This document shows positions 53,336 through 64,000 of a stretch of 64,000 nucleotides of DNA, piece by piece. The DNA lies in contig NZ_JAKCFA010000031.1 in NCBI RefSeq assembly GCF_024198215.1, positions 1 to 64,000 of the forward strand, written 5' to 3'. Both the position numbers and the translations under genes were made by a program. Source of the stretch: Myxococcus qinghaiensis. Lineage in GTDB: Bacteria > Myxococcota > Myxococcia > Myxococcales > Myxococcaceae. The notes under the pieces were generated by a model that was not told the DNA's origin, did not search any database, and was given only the letters and a program-made list of their open reading frames with translations. How positions within the stretch are numbered: position 1 is the stretch's first letter; every line of letters begins with the position of its first letter.

Positions 53336-54094
53336 ATGGACTTCGTCCTGCGGGTGGCGGGCCTGGAGAAGCGCTACGGCGCGGTGAATGCCGTGCAGGG
53401 CCTCACCTTCGCGGTGGCGCCCGGCGAGGTGCTCGGGTTGGTGGGCCCCAATGGCGCGGGCAAGACGTCCACGCTGCGGTGCCTGGCGGGCATCCTCCCT
53501 CCCACGTCGGGGCGGGTGGTGGTGGCCGGCTACGATTTGGCGAAGGACGCGGTGGACGCCAAGCGCGAGCTGGCCTTCCTTCCGGACGAGCCTCGCTTCT
53601 TCGACTACCTCACGGTGTGGGAGCACCTGAACTTCACGGCGCGCCTCTACGGCGTGGAGGACTGGGAGGAGCGGGGCAAGGCGCTGCTGGAGGAGATGGA
53701 GCTGACAGGCAAGGAGAAGGCGCTGCCGGGCGAGCTGTCGCGCGGCATGAAGCAGAAGCTGTCCATCGCCTGCGGCTTCCTGCACTCGCCCAAGCTCATC
53801 CTGCTGGACGAGCCCCTCACGGGCCTGGACCCGATTGGCATCCGCCGGATGAAGGCGTCCCTGCGGCGCCGCGCGGAGGAGGGAGCGGCGCTGGTGTTGT
53901 CCTCGCACCTGCTCCCGCTGGTGGAGGAGCTGTGCCACCGGCTGCTGGTGATTGCCGGCGGACGGGCCATGGCGCTGGGCAGCCTGGAGGCGATTCGCTC
54001 GCGGCTGAGCGGCCCGGAGGGGGAGAGCGCGTCGCTGGAGGACCTCTTCGTGCGCATCACCAGCGGAGCCGGGACGGAGAAACCCCCGCCGTGA
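53336..54094 (+). CDS. ABC transporter ATP-binding protein
   Basis: Encodes 252 residues. Walker A GPNGAGKTS, signature LSRGMKQKL, Walker B LILLDEPLTGLD and the switch-His in SSHLLPL are all seen. The type matches efflux and multidrug exporters of the ABC-2 class. Its stop overlaps the permease start. Confidence 0.92.
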   Translation: MDFVLRVAGLEKRYGAVNAVQGLTFAVAPGEVLGLVGPNGAGKTSTLRCLAGILPPTSGRVVVAGYDLAKDAVDAKRELAFLPDEPRFFDYLTVWEHLNFTARLYGVEDWEERGKALLEEMELTGKEKALPGELSRGMKQKLSIACGFLHSPKLILLDEPLTGLDPIGIRRMKASLRRRAEEGAALVLSSHLLPLVEELCHRLLVIAGGRAMALGSLEAIRSRLSGPEGESASLEDLFVRITSGAGTEKPPP

Positions 54095-55824
54095 GCTTCT
54101 CGAGCGCCGTCGTCTTCCTGTGGCTGGCCTCCTCGCGCAACCGCCTGCGGCTCCAGCTCCAGCGACTGCGCAGGCCGCGCTACCTCGTCGGGGCCCTGGT
54201 GGGGCTGGGTTACATCTACTCCATCTTCCTGCGGCGGCTGGAGTTCGGCGGGGCGCTGAGCAGCGTGCCTCCCGGCGTGCGCCTGTTCGCGGAGCTGTCG
54301 CTGGTGCTCTCCGCGCTCGTCACCGTGTTCTCCGCGTGGGCGCTGGGGCCGGACCGTCCCTCGCTGACCTTCACGGAGACGGAGGTGGTGCAGCTGTTCC
54401 CCGCGCCCGTCACGCGGAGCTCGCTGCTGCACTACAAGCTGGCGCGCGGCATCCTGGGCGCGGCGGTGGGCGCGCTGTTCGCCTCGCTGTTCGTCGGTCG
54501 GCTGGTGAGTCCCGCGCCGGGCCTGTTCTTCCTGGGCGCGTTCCTGTCGTTGGGGACGCTGTACCTGCACGCCACGGCCGCGTCCTTCATGCGCACGCGC
54601 TGGGCGGAGGCGTGGGGGACGCGGGGCCTGGTGGCGCGCTGGGCCGTGTTGGGGTGCGTGCTCGCGGCGGTGGGCCTGGCGGCGTACGCGGCGCTGGAGG
54701 CGCACCCCTTTCCGAGGACGCTGTCGATTCCCGGGGTGCTGCGCAACTGGGTGCAGGCGGTGGTGGCCTCTCCGGGGTTGAGCGCGGTGCTGTGGCCGGC
54801 GCGGCTGCTGGTAGCGCCTGCGCTGGCACAGGACTCGAGTGCCTTCCTGAGCGCGGTGCCGCCGGTGCTCGGGCTGGCGCTGGCGCACTACGTCTGGGTG
54901 CGGCTGGCGGAGGTCCCCTTCGAGGAGTCCGCGGTGACGCAGGCCGAGACGCGCACGCGCGAGCGCTCGCAGCGGGCCTCGGGGGGCGTCGCGAAGGGGA
55001 GGGCGCTCTCGTCGCGCAAGGCGCCCTTCCGGCTGTCGGCGCGCGGGCGGCCCGAGGTGGCGCTCATCTGGAAGAACCTCATCACCCGCAGGCGGATGGC
55101 GGGCGGGGTGGCGTCGGTGCTGGCCTCGCTGCTGTTGGGGTGCGCCATCGTCGCGATGATGGGTGAGTCACGCTTCTTCACGGACACGCGCCGGGTGCTG
55201 GGGCCGCTGGGCGTGTCGCTCGCGGCGATGATGGCGGTGGTGGGCCCGAGCGTCTTCCGCATGGACCTGCGGATGGACCTGCCCAAGCTGGACCTCTTGC
55301 GCGCACTGCCGCTCGCGGGCTGGCAGGTGGTGGGCGCGGAGCTGACTGCGTCGGCGCTGATGGTGGGCCTGCTCCAGCTCGGGCTCCTCGCGGTGGGGCT
55401 CTTGAGTGGCCCCGGCGCCGAGGACCCGTGGCTGCTGACGTGGTGGTGGCCGGGCGGGGTGGCGCTCGCGGTGCTGCTTCCCTCGGTGTCTCTGGCCGGG
55501 CTCTTCGTGCAGAACGCCGCGGTGGTGCTTTTCCCCGCGTGGGTGCCCGCGGACCGGACGGGCAGCGCGCGCGGAATCGAAGCGCTGGGCCAGCGCCTGC
55601 TGACGTTGATGGGCTCGCTGGTGGTGTCGCTGGTGGGCCTGCTGCGGGCGGCGCTGGCGGGCGCGGTGGTGGGCTTCCCCCTGTGGTCCTCGCTGGACGT
55701 GTGGGCGCTGCCCCTGGGCGCGGCGGCGGCGTCCGCGGTGCTGGCGGGGGAGGTGGTCCTGGGCGTGCTGCTCCTGGGCCGCGCTTTCGAACACCTGGAC
55801 GTCTCCGAGGACCGTCCGGAGTAG
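54091..55824 (+). CDS. ABC-2-type exporter permease
   Basis: Encodes 577 residues from a GTG overlapping the ATPase stop. About 12 hydrophobic helices fall in two clusters, separated by a charged middle region (TQAETRTRERSQRASGGVAK). This resembles the putative ABC-exporter permease family. The substrate is unknown. It follows the Che cluster closely but may be an independent unit. Confidence 0.85.
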   Translation: MSFSSAVVFLWLASSRNRLRLQLQRLRRPRYLVGALVGLGYIYSIFLRRLEFGGALSSVPPGVRLFAELSLVLSALVTVFSAWALGPDRPSLTFTETEVVQLFPAPVTRSSLLHYKLARGILGAAVGALFASLFVGRLVSPAPGLFFLGAFLSLGTLYLHATAASFMRTRWAEAWGTRGLVARWAVLGCVLAAVGLAAYAALEAHPFPRTLSIPGVLRNWVQAVVASPGLSAVLWPARLLVAPALAQDSSAFLSAVPPVLGLALAHYVWVRLAEVPFEESAVTQAETRTRERSQRASGGVAKGRALSSRKAPFRLSARGRPEVALIWKNLITRRRMAGGVASVLASLLLGCAIVAMMGESRFFTDTRRVLGPLGVSLAAMMAVVGPSVFRMDLRMDLPKLDLLRALPLAGWQVVGAELTASALMVGLLQLGLLAVGLLSGPGAEDPWLLTWWWPGGVALAVLLPSVSLAGLFVQNAAVVLFPAWVPADRTGSARGIEALGQRLLTLMGSLVVSLVGLLRAALAGAVVGFPLWSSLDVWALPLGAAAASAVLAGEVVLGVLLLGRAFEHLDVSEDRPE

Positions 55825-55922
55825 GGCCGGGCGTTTGCTCCTGGACGCGCGGGGACAGGGTGCTTGCGGCGCCTGGACGCGAAAGCGCAGGGTTGCGCGG
55901 ACCGAACGGACGGGAGCGCGAC

Positions 55923-56813
55923 ATGAAGCTGGGTTTCGTGGGACTGGGCAACATGGGACTGCCCATGGCGAGGAATCTGCTCTCCGCGGGGCACGAGGTG
56001 GCGGTGTGGAACCGCTCTCCCGCGCGCGGTGAGCCCCTGGTGAAGCAGGGCGCCCGCGCGGTGGCCTCGCCCGCAGAGGCGGCGAAGGACGCGGAGGTCG
56101 TCTTCAGCATGCTCGCGGACGACCGCGCGGCGGAGGGCGTGGCGCTGGGCCCCCAGGGCATCATCTCTGGGCTTTCGAAGGGCGCCGTGCACGTCTCGTC
56201 GAGCACCATCTCCGTGGCGCTCTCCCAGCGCCTCACGGACGCGCACGCGAGCGCGGGGCAGGGGTACGTGGCCGCGCCCGTGTTCGGCCGTCCCGAGGCC
56301 GCCCAGACGAAGCAGCTCTGGGTGGTGGCGGCGGGAGCGAAGGCGGACGTGGAGCGCTGCCGGCCGCTGCTGGAGGCGCTGGGGCGGGGGCTCACCGTGC
56401 TGGGCGAACAGGCGTCCATGGCCAACGTGGTGAAGCTCTCCGGCAACTTCCTCATCGCGTCGATGCTGGAGGCGCTCGCGGAGGCGTTCGCCTTCACGCG
56501 CAAGTCAGGCGTCGAGCCGAAGCAGTTCATGGAGCTGTTCCGGGCCGTCTTCGCCAACTCGCCCATCTTCGAGCGCTACGCGCAGGCCATCGCCGAGGAG
56601 AAGTACTCCCCCGCGGGCTTCGCGATGCGGCTGGGGCTCAAGGACGTGGGGTTGGTGCTGGAGGCGGCGCGCGCGGCGGAGGTGCCCATGCCGCTGGCCA
56701 GTCTCGTGAGGGACCAGTACCTGGGGGGCGTGGCCCAGGGGCATGGAGACCTGGATTGGTCCGCGCTGGGGGCGCTCGTGGCGGAGCGCGCCGGGCTGCC
56801 CAAGGGCCGCTGA
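55923..56813 (+). CDS. Beta-hydroxyacid dehydrogenase (3-hydroxyisobutyrate dehydrogenase family)
   Basis: Encodes 296 residues from the ATG at 55923. The nucleotide motif GLGNMGLPMARNLLSAGHEV opens the Rossmann domain; APVFGRPEAAQTKQLWVV and catalytic Lys in NVVKLSGNFLIASMLEAL follow. Relatives reduce succinic semialdehyde or oxidise 3-hydroxyisobutyrate; the C-terminal sequence alone does not decide which. A strong hairpin follows the stop. Confidence 0.87.
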   Translation: MKLGFVGLGNMGLPMARNLLSAGHEVAVWNRSPARGEPLVKQGARAVASPAEAAKDAEVVFSMLADDRAAEGVALGPQGIISGLSKGAVHVSSSTISVALSQRLTDAHASAGQGYVAAPVFGRPEAAQTKQLWVVAAGAKADVERCRPLLEALGRGLTVLGEQASMANVVKLSGNFLIASMLEALAEAFAFTRKSGVEPKQFMELFRAVFANSPIFERYAQAIAEEKYSPAGFAMRLGLKDVGLVLEAARAAEVPMPLASLVRDQYLGGVAQGHGDLDWSALGALVAERAGLPKGR

Positions 56814-56824
56814 GCTGAAACGAC

Positions 56825-56860
56825 GAAGGGCCTCCAGGTTTCATCCCTGGAGGCCCCTTC
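56825..56860. terminator. Strong hairpin between convergent genes
   Basis: GAAGGGCCTCCAGG pairs with CCTGGAGGCCCCTTC (one bulge) around a 7-base loop. It sits between the ends of the dehydrogenase (plus) and the SusD-like gene (minus), and a short T-run follows on the plus strand. Confidence 0.75.
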
Positions 56861-56884
56861 TTGCGTCTGGCTTGCTACCGCGTG

Positions 56885-58264
56885 CTACTGCCGCGCGTTG
56901 ATTTCGGCGACGGGGATGGGGTAGCGCTCGTGCGGCCCGTAGCTGTCATCCAGGTTGCGGGGCAGCTCGTTCAGCTTGCCGTAGCGGCGCATGTCGATCC
57001 ACCGGTGCCCGCCCTCGAACAGGAGCGAGTAGCGCTTCTGCACCAGCAGCTCGTCCACGGCGTTCGCCGCGGTGATGTCCGCGCGGGGCGCGAGGCGGCC
57101 GGAGCGGGTGCGGATGTAGTTGAGGTCATCCGCGGCCGGGCCAATCTGGCCCAGGCCGATGTTGGCCTCCGCGCGCAGGAGGATGAGCTCCTCGTTGCGG
57201 ATGATGGGCACCGGCGACTCCGCCGAGGGGTAGATCGTGAAGGCCAGGTCCGTCGTCAGCCGGCCACCCGCCGCGCTCGCCGGCGCCGACAGCTTGCGCG
57301 TCTTGCGCGTCACCCGGTCATCCAGCGCGTCGTTCGCCTGGCGAGGCGCATCCGTCTCGATGGAAGGGTGGGCGAAGATGGTGACGCTCAGGAGGTTGTT
57401 GTCCACGTCGCCGGAGGCCGCCCGGAACACGTGGTAGACGCCCACGTTGAGGGACGAGAGCGCCGCCGCCTTCGCGCCGTCGTCCGCGGACGCGGTGGCG
57501 TCGATGAACGACTGGCTCAGTGCCGTCAGCGCGTCCTCGTTCCTGCCCATGTACACCGACACGCGCGCCTTGATGGCGCGGTTGAACCGCCGGAACGTGG
57601 CCGGCGTGTCGAAGCCCGCGAAGCCCGTGCTCAGCCGGAACGAGAACGCGTCACCCGCGTTGTCCAGGTGTCCCGCCGCCTCGTCGAGCAGCGTCGCGAT
57701 GCGGGTGAACACCTCGTCCTTGCCGACGATGGGCGCCAGCTGGCCCAGGGGCAGGTCCACGTCGATGGGCGCGCCGTTGGTGTCGTGGGTGTTGATGACC
57801 ACCAGGAAGTCCAGCGCCTGGATGGTCTTCGTGAAGCCCCGGATGCCCTCCTTCTGCTCGTCCGTGAAGGCCGCGACCTTGTCCAGCGCCGCCAGCACCG
57901 TGTTGGCGTTGCGGATGTTGGAGTAGGAGGCCGCCCAGAAGTTGCCGCCGAAGGCACCAGCGCCCGGGTCCAGCGTCGGCCCGAGAATCTCCTCCACCGT
58001 GCGAGGGTCCGCCGGGTCGAAGACGTACGCCTCGCGGCCGATGGTGCCCAGCTGCGCGACGTAGCCGTTCTGGATGGCCACGCCCGCGCGGTGTCCGATG
58101 AGCAGGCCCGTGGACGCGCTGTTGACGGCGGAGCTGGTGGGGTTGTTCTTGAACTCGTCCAGGCTCGGGTTGTTCAGGTCGCCGATGTCCAGGCTGCCGC
58201 AGCCGCCCAGGCCCAGCACGGCGCAGAGCGCCACCACGGTCTTCTTCGTCTGGTTGATATTCAT
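56885..58264 (-). CDS. SusD/RagB-like outer-membrane lipoprotein
   Basis: Encodes 459 residues. Lipoprotein signal with lipobox LGGC (VVALCAVLGLGGCGSLD). SusD-type features: LDIGDLNNPSLDEF near the N-terminus, SYSNIRNANTVLAAL, and the C-terminal ELLVQKRYSLLFEGGHRWIDMRRYGKL, which is a hallmark. It binds substrate on the cell surface and hands it to the SusC partner. Three bases separate it from the susC stop. This pair is typical of Bacteroidota but does occur in some myxobacteria. Confidence 0.88.
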   Translation of the reverse strand: MNINQTKKTVVALCAVLGLGGCGSLDIGDLNNPSLDEFKNNPTSSAVNSASTGLLIGHRAGVAIQNGYVAQLGTIGREAYVFDPADPRTVEEILGPTLDPGAGAFGGNFWAASYSNIRNANTVLAALDKVAAFTDEQKEGIRGFTKTIQALDFLVVINTHDTNGAPIDVDLPLGQLAPIVGKDEVFTRIATLLDEAAGHLDNAGDAFSFRLSTGFAGFDTPATFRRFNRAIKARVSVYMGRNEDALTALSQSFIDATASADDGAKAAALSSLNVGVYHVFRAASGDVDNNLLSVTIFAHPSIETDAPRQANDALDDRVTRKTRKLSAPASAAGGRLTTDLAFTIYPSAESPVPIIRNEELILLRAEANIGLGQIGPAADDLNYIRTRSGRLAPRADITAANAVDELLVQKRYSLLFEGGHRWIDMRRYGKLNELPRNLDDSYGPHERYPIPVAEINARQ

Positions 58265-58267
58265 GGC

Positions 58268-61330
<3,063 letters not shown>

Positions 61331-61817
61331 TCGGATCTTTCCTCGCAACGTGGGAACGGCCCCCCCAGCAGGTGCCGTGGGCGCGAATCGTCACCGTCTG
61401 AACTGAACCAGTCAATGGCGAGACTTGTTTTTCAAGAATGTTGGCCAAATCCATCCAAACGGAAATATTCCGATCTCGTACCGAGTCAGCGATGACGCGG
61501 GGCGCGCTACGCCTCGCAACCCGGTGCAATCAGGGCCCTACCTGCCTGGGGACATCGTGGATCTCCCGGAGGCCGACCCCACGAATCGGGTGGTGGCCTG
61601 CCCGCTGGCGCGCCCGCACGTCGGTTCTTGCCAGCCCGCGTTGGCGAGAGCAGTCAGGCGTGGGCGGCACGGGGGCGGGCGGACGGGGGCTCGCGCGGGG
61701 ACAGAAGTGGCCGGGCCCAGCGGTTCTCTCAGGTCAGTCGGAGGAATCTGGCCCCGTCGGCCTGAGACGAGGGGCCTTGCTCACAGGGGCAGCCCTCCCA
61801 TAAGAGGCGCAGCGGAC
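61331..61817. other. Divergent region between susC and leuS
   Basis: These 487 bases carry the promoters of both genes. The susC-proximal part is noticeably AT-richer (around 61400-61480). I looked for a T-box leader before leuS and did not find the conserved T-box sequence. No coding frame here was convincing. Confidence 0.45.
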
Positions 61818-64000
61818 ATGGCGATGAACGAGCGTTACGAGCCGCAGTCGATTGAAGGTAAGTGGCAGGCCCGTTGGGACGAGGCCGGCATCTTCCGGGC
61901 AGGCAGGCGCCCGGGCGCACCGAAGAAATACGTGCTCGAGATGCTGCCGTACCCCAGTGGCAAGATGCACATGGGGCATGTGCGCAACTACCTCATCGGG
62001 GATGTGTACGCGCGGTACTTCCTGATGCGCGGCTTCGACGTGCTTCACCCCATGGGCTGGGACGCCTTCGGTCTGCCGGCGGAGAACGCGGCCATCAAGG
62101 ACGGCGTGCACCCGGCCCTGCGCACCGCGGAGAACATCGTCTCCTTCAAGCAGGAGATGAAGAGCCTGGGCTACAGCTACGACTGGGAGCGCGAGGTCAA
62201 CACCTCGAACCCCGAGTACTACCGCTGGAACCAGTGGTTCTTCATCAAGATGCTGGAGCGCGGGCTCGTCTATCGCCGCTTCAGCAAGGTGAACTGGTGT
62301 ACCGGCTGCCACACCGTCATCGCCAACGAGCAGGTGAAGGACGGCGTGTGCGAGCGCTGCTCGTCGCCCGTGGTGGACCGGGAGATGCCCGAGTGGGCGT
62401 TCCGCATCACCCGCTACTCGCAGGACCTGTTGGACAAGCTGGACACGCTCAAGGAGTGGCCGGACCGCATCACCTCCATGCAGCGCAACTGGATTGGCCG
62501 CTCGGACGGGGCCGAGGCGGACTTCCGCGTCCAGGGCCATGAGGCCTCCTTGCGCGTCTTCACCACGCGCATCGACACCATCTACGGCTGCACCTACGTG
62601 GTGCTCGCGCCGGACCACAAGCTGGTGGCCCAGGTGACGACGCCCGAGCGCCGCGCGGACGTGGACGCCTTCGTCAAGCGCATGGCGGCCCAGTCCAAGA
62701 CGGAGCGGACGGGGGAGGACACGGAGAAGGAGGGCATCTTCACGGGCGCCCACGCCGTCAATCCCTTCACGGGCCAGCAGGTGCCCATCTGGATTGCCAA
62801 CTTCGTGCTGAGCGACTACGGCACGGGTGCGGTGATGAGCGTGCCCGCGCACGACGAGCGGGACTTCGCCTTCGCGCGCAAGTACGCCTTGCCGGTGAAG
62901 GTCGTCATCCAGCCGGCCACGGGCGACAAGCTGCCCGCGGGTGACGCGCTGGAGGCGGCGTACACCGAGTACGGCGTGCTGGTGGACTCGGGCGAGTACA
63001 CCGGGATGACGTCCGAGGCGGCGCGCACCGCGATGGCCGCGAAGCTGGAGAAGGACGGCCAGGGCCGCGCGACGGTGACCTACCGCCAGAAGGACTGGGG
63101 CTTCAGCCGCCAGCGCTACTGGGGCACGCCCATCCCCATCGTCTACTGCGAGAAGTGCGACCCGGAGCGCCACGGCATCCCCGTGCCCGTGGAGCAGCTC
63201 CCGGTGAAGCTGCCGGAAATCGACGTCCAGGAGGTGCTCACCGGCAAGGGCGAGCCCCCGCTGGCGAAGGTCGCCTCGTGGGTGAACACCTCCTGCCCGA
63301 AGTGCGGTGGCCCCGCCCGGCGTGAGGCGGAGACGATGGACACCTTCGTCGACTCCTGCTGGTACTTCGCGCGCTACCTGTCGCCGCACTACGACGCCGC
63401 GCCGTTCGACCCGAAGGAGGCCCAGCGCTTCCTGCCCGTGGACATCTACGTGGGCGGGCCCGAGCACGCGGTCATGCACCTGCTCTACTTCCGGTTCTGG
63501 ACCCGGGTGATGAAGCTGCTCGACTTGAGCCCGGTGGACGAGCCCGTCAAGCGCTTGATTACGCAGGGCATCGTCAACGGTCCGGATGGCCGGAAGATGT
63601 CCAAGCGCTGGGGCAACGTCGTGGCCCCGGCCTCCATCGTCCAGAAGTACGGCGCGGACACCGCGCGCGCGTACGTCATGTTCGCCGGCCCGCCGGAGCG
63701 CGACTTCGACTGGTCCGACGCCCAGGTGGAGGGCGTGTTCCGCTTCCTCAAGCGCGTCTGGGTGCTGGCCTCCACGCACCACGCCTCGTCGGCGGGCGCC
63801 ACGCATGACGGCCCCTTCGAGGGCAAGGCGCTGGAGATCCGCCGCGCGGCGCACAAGGGCCTGAAGCGGGTGGGGGAGGCCATCGAGCGGCTGTCCTTCA
63901 ACACCGCCATCGCCGGCACCATGGAGTGCCTCAACGCGCTCTACGACGCGGGGACGCCGGAGACGGCCGCGGAGAAGGCGGCCATGGCGGAGGCGGTGCG
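61818..64000 (+). CDS. leuS: Leucyl-tRNA synthetase, 3' end beyond the window
   Basis: Encodes 727 complete codons and continues past the edge; the usual length is about 830-860. The ATG at 61818 follows AAGAGG by ten bases; an ATG at 61824 is also possible. Motifs: HMGH at 51-54, a zinc site CTGC...CERC, the editing domain with TTRIDTIYGCT and AHDERDF, a second CPKC, and the catalytic loop GRKMSKRWGN near residue 591-600, where the usual KMSKS is KMSKR. It charges tRNA-Leu. Confidence 0.96.
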   Translation, partial: MAMNERYEPQSIEGKWQARWDEAGIFRAGRRPGAPKKYVLEMLPYPSGKMHMGHVRNYLIGDVYARYFLMRGFDVLHPMGWDAFGLPAENAAIKDGVHPALRTAENIVSFKQEMKSLGYSYDWEREVNTSNPEYYRWNQWFFIKMLERGLVYRRFSKVNWCTGCHTVIANEQVKDGVCERCSSPVVDREMPEWAFRITRYSQDLLDKLDTLKEWPDRITSMQRNWIGRSDGAEADFRVQGHEASLRVFTTRIDTIYGCTYVVLAPDHKLVAQVTTPERRADVDAFVKRMAAQSKTERTGEDTEKEGIFTGAHAVNPFTGQQVPIWIANFVLSDYGTGAVMSVPAHDERDFAFARKYALPVKVVIQPATGDKLPAGDALEAAYTEYGVLVDSGEYTGMTSEAARTAMAAKLEKDGQGRATVTYRQKDWGFSRQRYWGTPIPIVYCEKCDPERHGIPVPVEQLPVKLPEIDVQEVLTGKGEPPLAKVASWVNTSCPKCGGPARREAETMDTFVDSCWYFARYLSPHYDAAPFDPKEAQRFLPVDIYVGGPEHAVMHLLYFRFWTRVMKLLDLSPVDEPVKRLITQGIVNGPDGRKMSKRWGNVVAPASIVQKYGADTARAYVMFAGPPERDFDWSDAQVEGVFRFLKRVWVLASTHHASSAGATHDGPFEGKALEIRRAAHKGLKRVGEAIERLSFNTAIAGTMECLNALYDAGTPETAAEKAAMAEAV

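Noticed and set aside
61400..61817. Possible T-box or other leader before leuS
   Set aside because: The conserved T-box sequence and specifier stem could not be found.

Overview
This 64 kb window is a high-GC chromosomal segment from a myxobacterium, most likely Myxococcus, Corallococcus or a close relative. Evidence for this is the strong G/C third-position bias, many two-component and enhancer-binding regulators, many lipoproteins with simple lipoboxes, several kinases and response regulators, and a receptor-less Che cluster with a HEAT-repeat protein. No tRNA, rRNA, CRISPR array, insertion sequence or origin was recognised.

Layout. (1) About 1-6 kb is accessory and gene-sparse: small lipoproteins, a DnaC/IstB-like AAA+ ATPase, an orphan GyrB-like pseudo-ATPase, a membrane zinc-ribbon protein and a CARDB/HYR lipoprotein. 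(2) 6-11 kb: a MerR regulator divergent from a small membrane protein, a CorC/HlyC-type CBS protein, a single-domain response regulator, a metallophosphoesterase and a GT21 glycosyltransferase. (3) 11.4-17.8 kb: a phosphate regulon on the minus strand, phoB - OprO/P-like porin - pstS - pstC - pstA - pstB - phoU, with Pho-box-like repeats in its gaps. (4) 18.3-26.7 kb: class II HMG-CoA reductase, then an NtrB/NtrC-like pair next to a sulP - carbonic anhydrase operon that has a near-perfect sigma-54 promoter and upstream enhancer-like repeats, then a TauE/SafE exporter with its DUF1634 partner. (5) 26.7-31.9 kb, minus strand: a TPR-like protein, a lipoprotein, a second PhoB/PhoR pair, a metallophosphoesterase and SixA.

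(6) 32-39.4 kb: yceD, an inverted rpmF, then the fatty-acid operon plsX-fabH-fabD-fabG-acpP-fabF, then rpiB. (7) 39.4-44.1 kb: glyA-nrdR-ribD-ribE-ribH-nusB, with no ribBA. (8) 44.2-53.3 kb: a stand-alone M17 N-terminal-like protein and a complete but MCP-less chemosensory cluster (CheY, CheA, CheW, CheW, membrane protein, HEAT-repeat protein, CheR, CheB, CheY). (9) 53.3-56.8 kb: an ABC exporter and a beta-hydroxyacid dehydrogenase. (10) 56.9-61.3 kb: a SusC/SusD-type outer-membrane pair more typical of Bacteroidota. (11) The window ends inside leuS.

The most useful leads are the sigma-54/enhancer control of the anion transporter-carbonic anhydrase operon, the GyrB-like protein that has lost its ATP-binding residues, the receptor-less Che cluster built around a HEAT-repeat protein, the Pho-box-like repeats in the pst operon, and a corC-like gene that seems to lack a standard start codon. 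Everything rests on reading the sequence; no searches were run.
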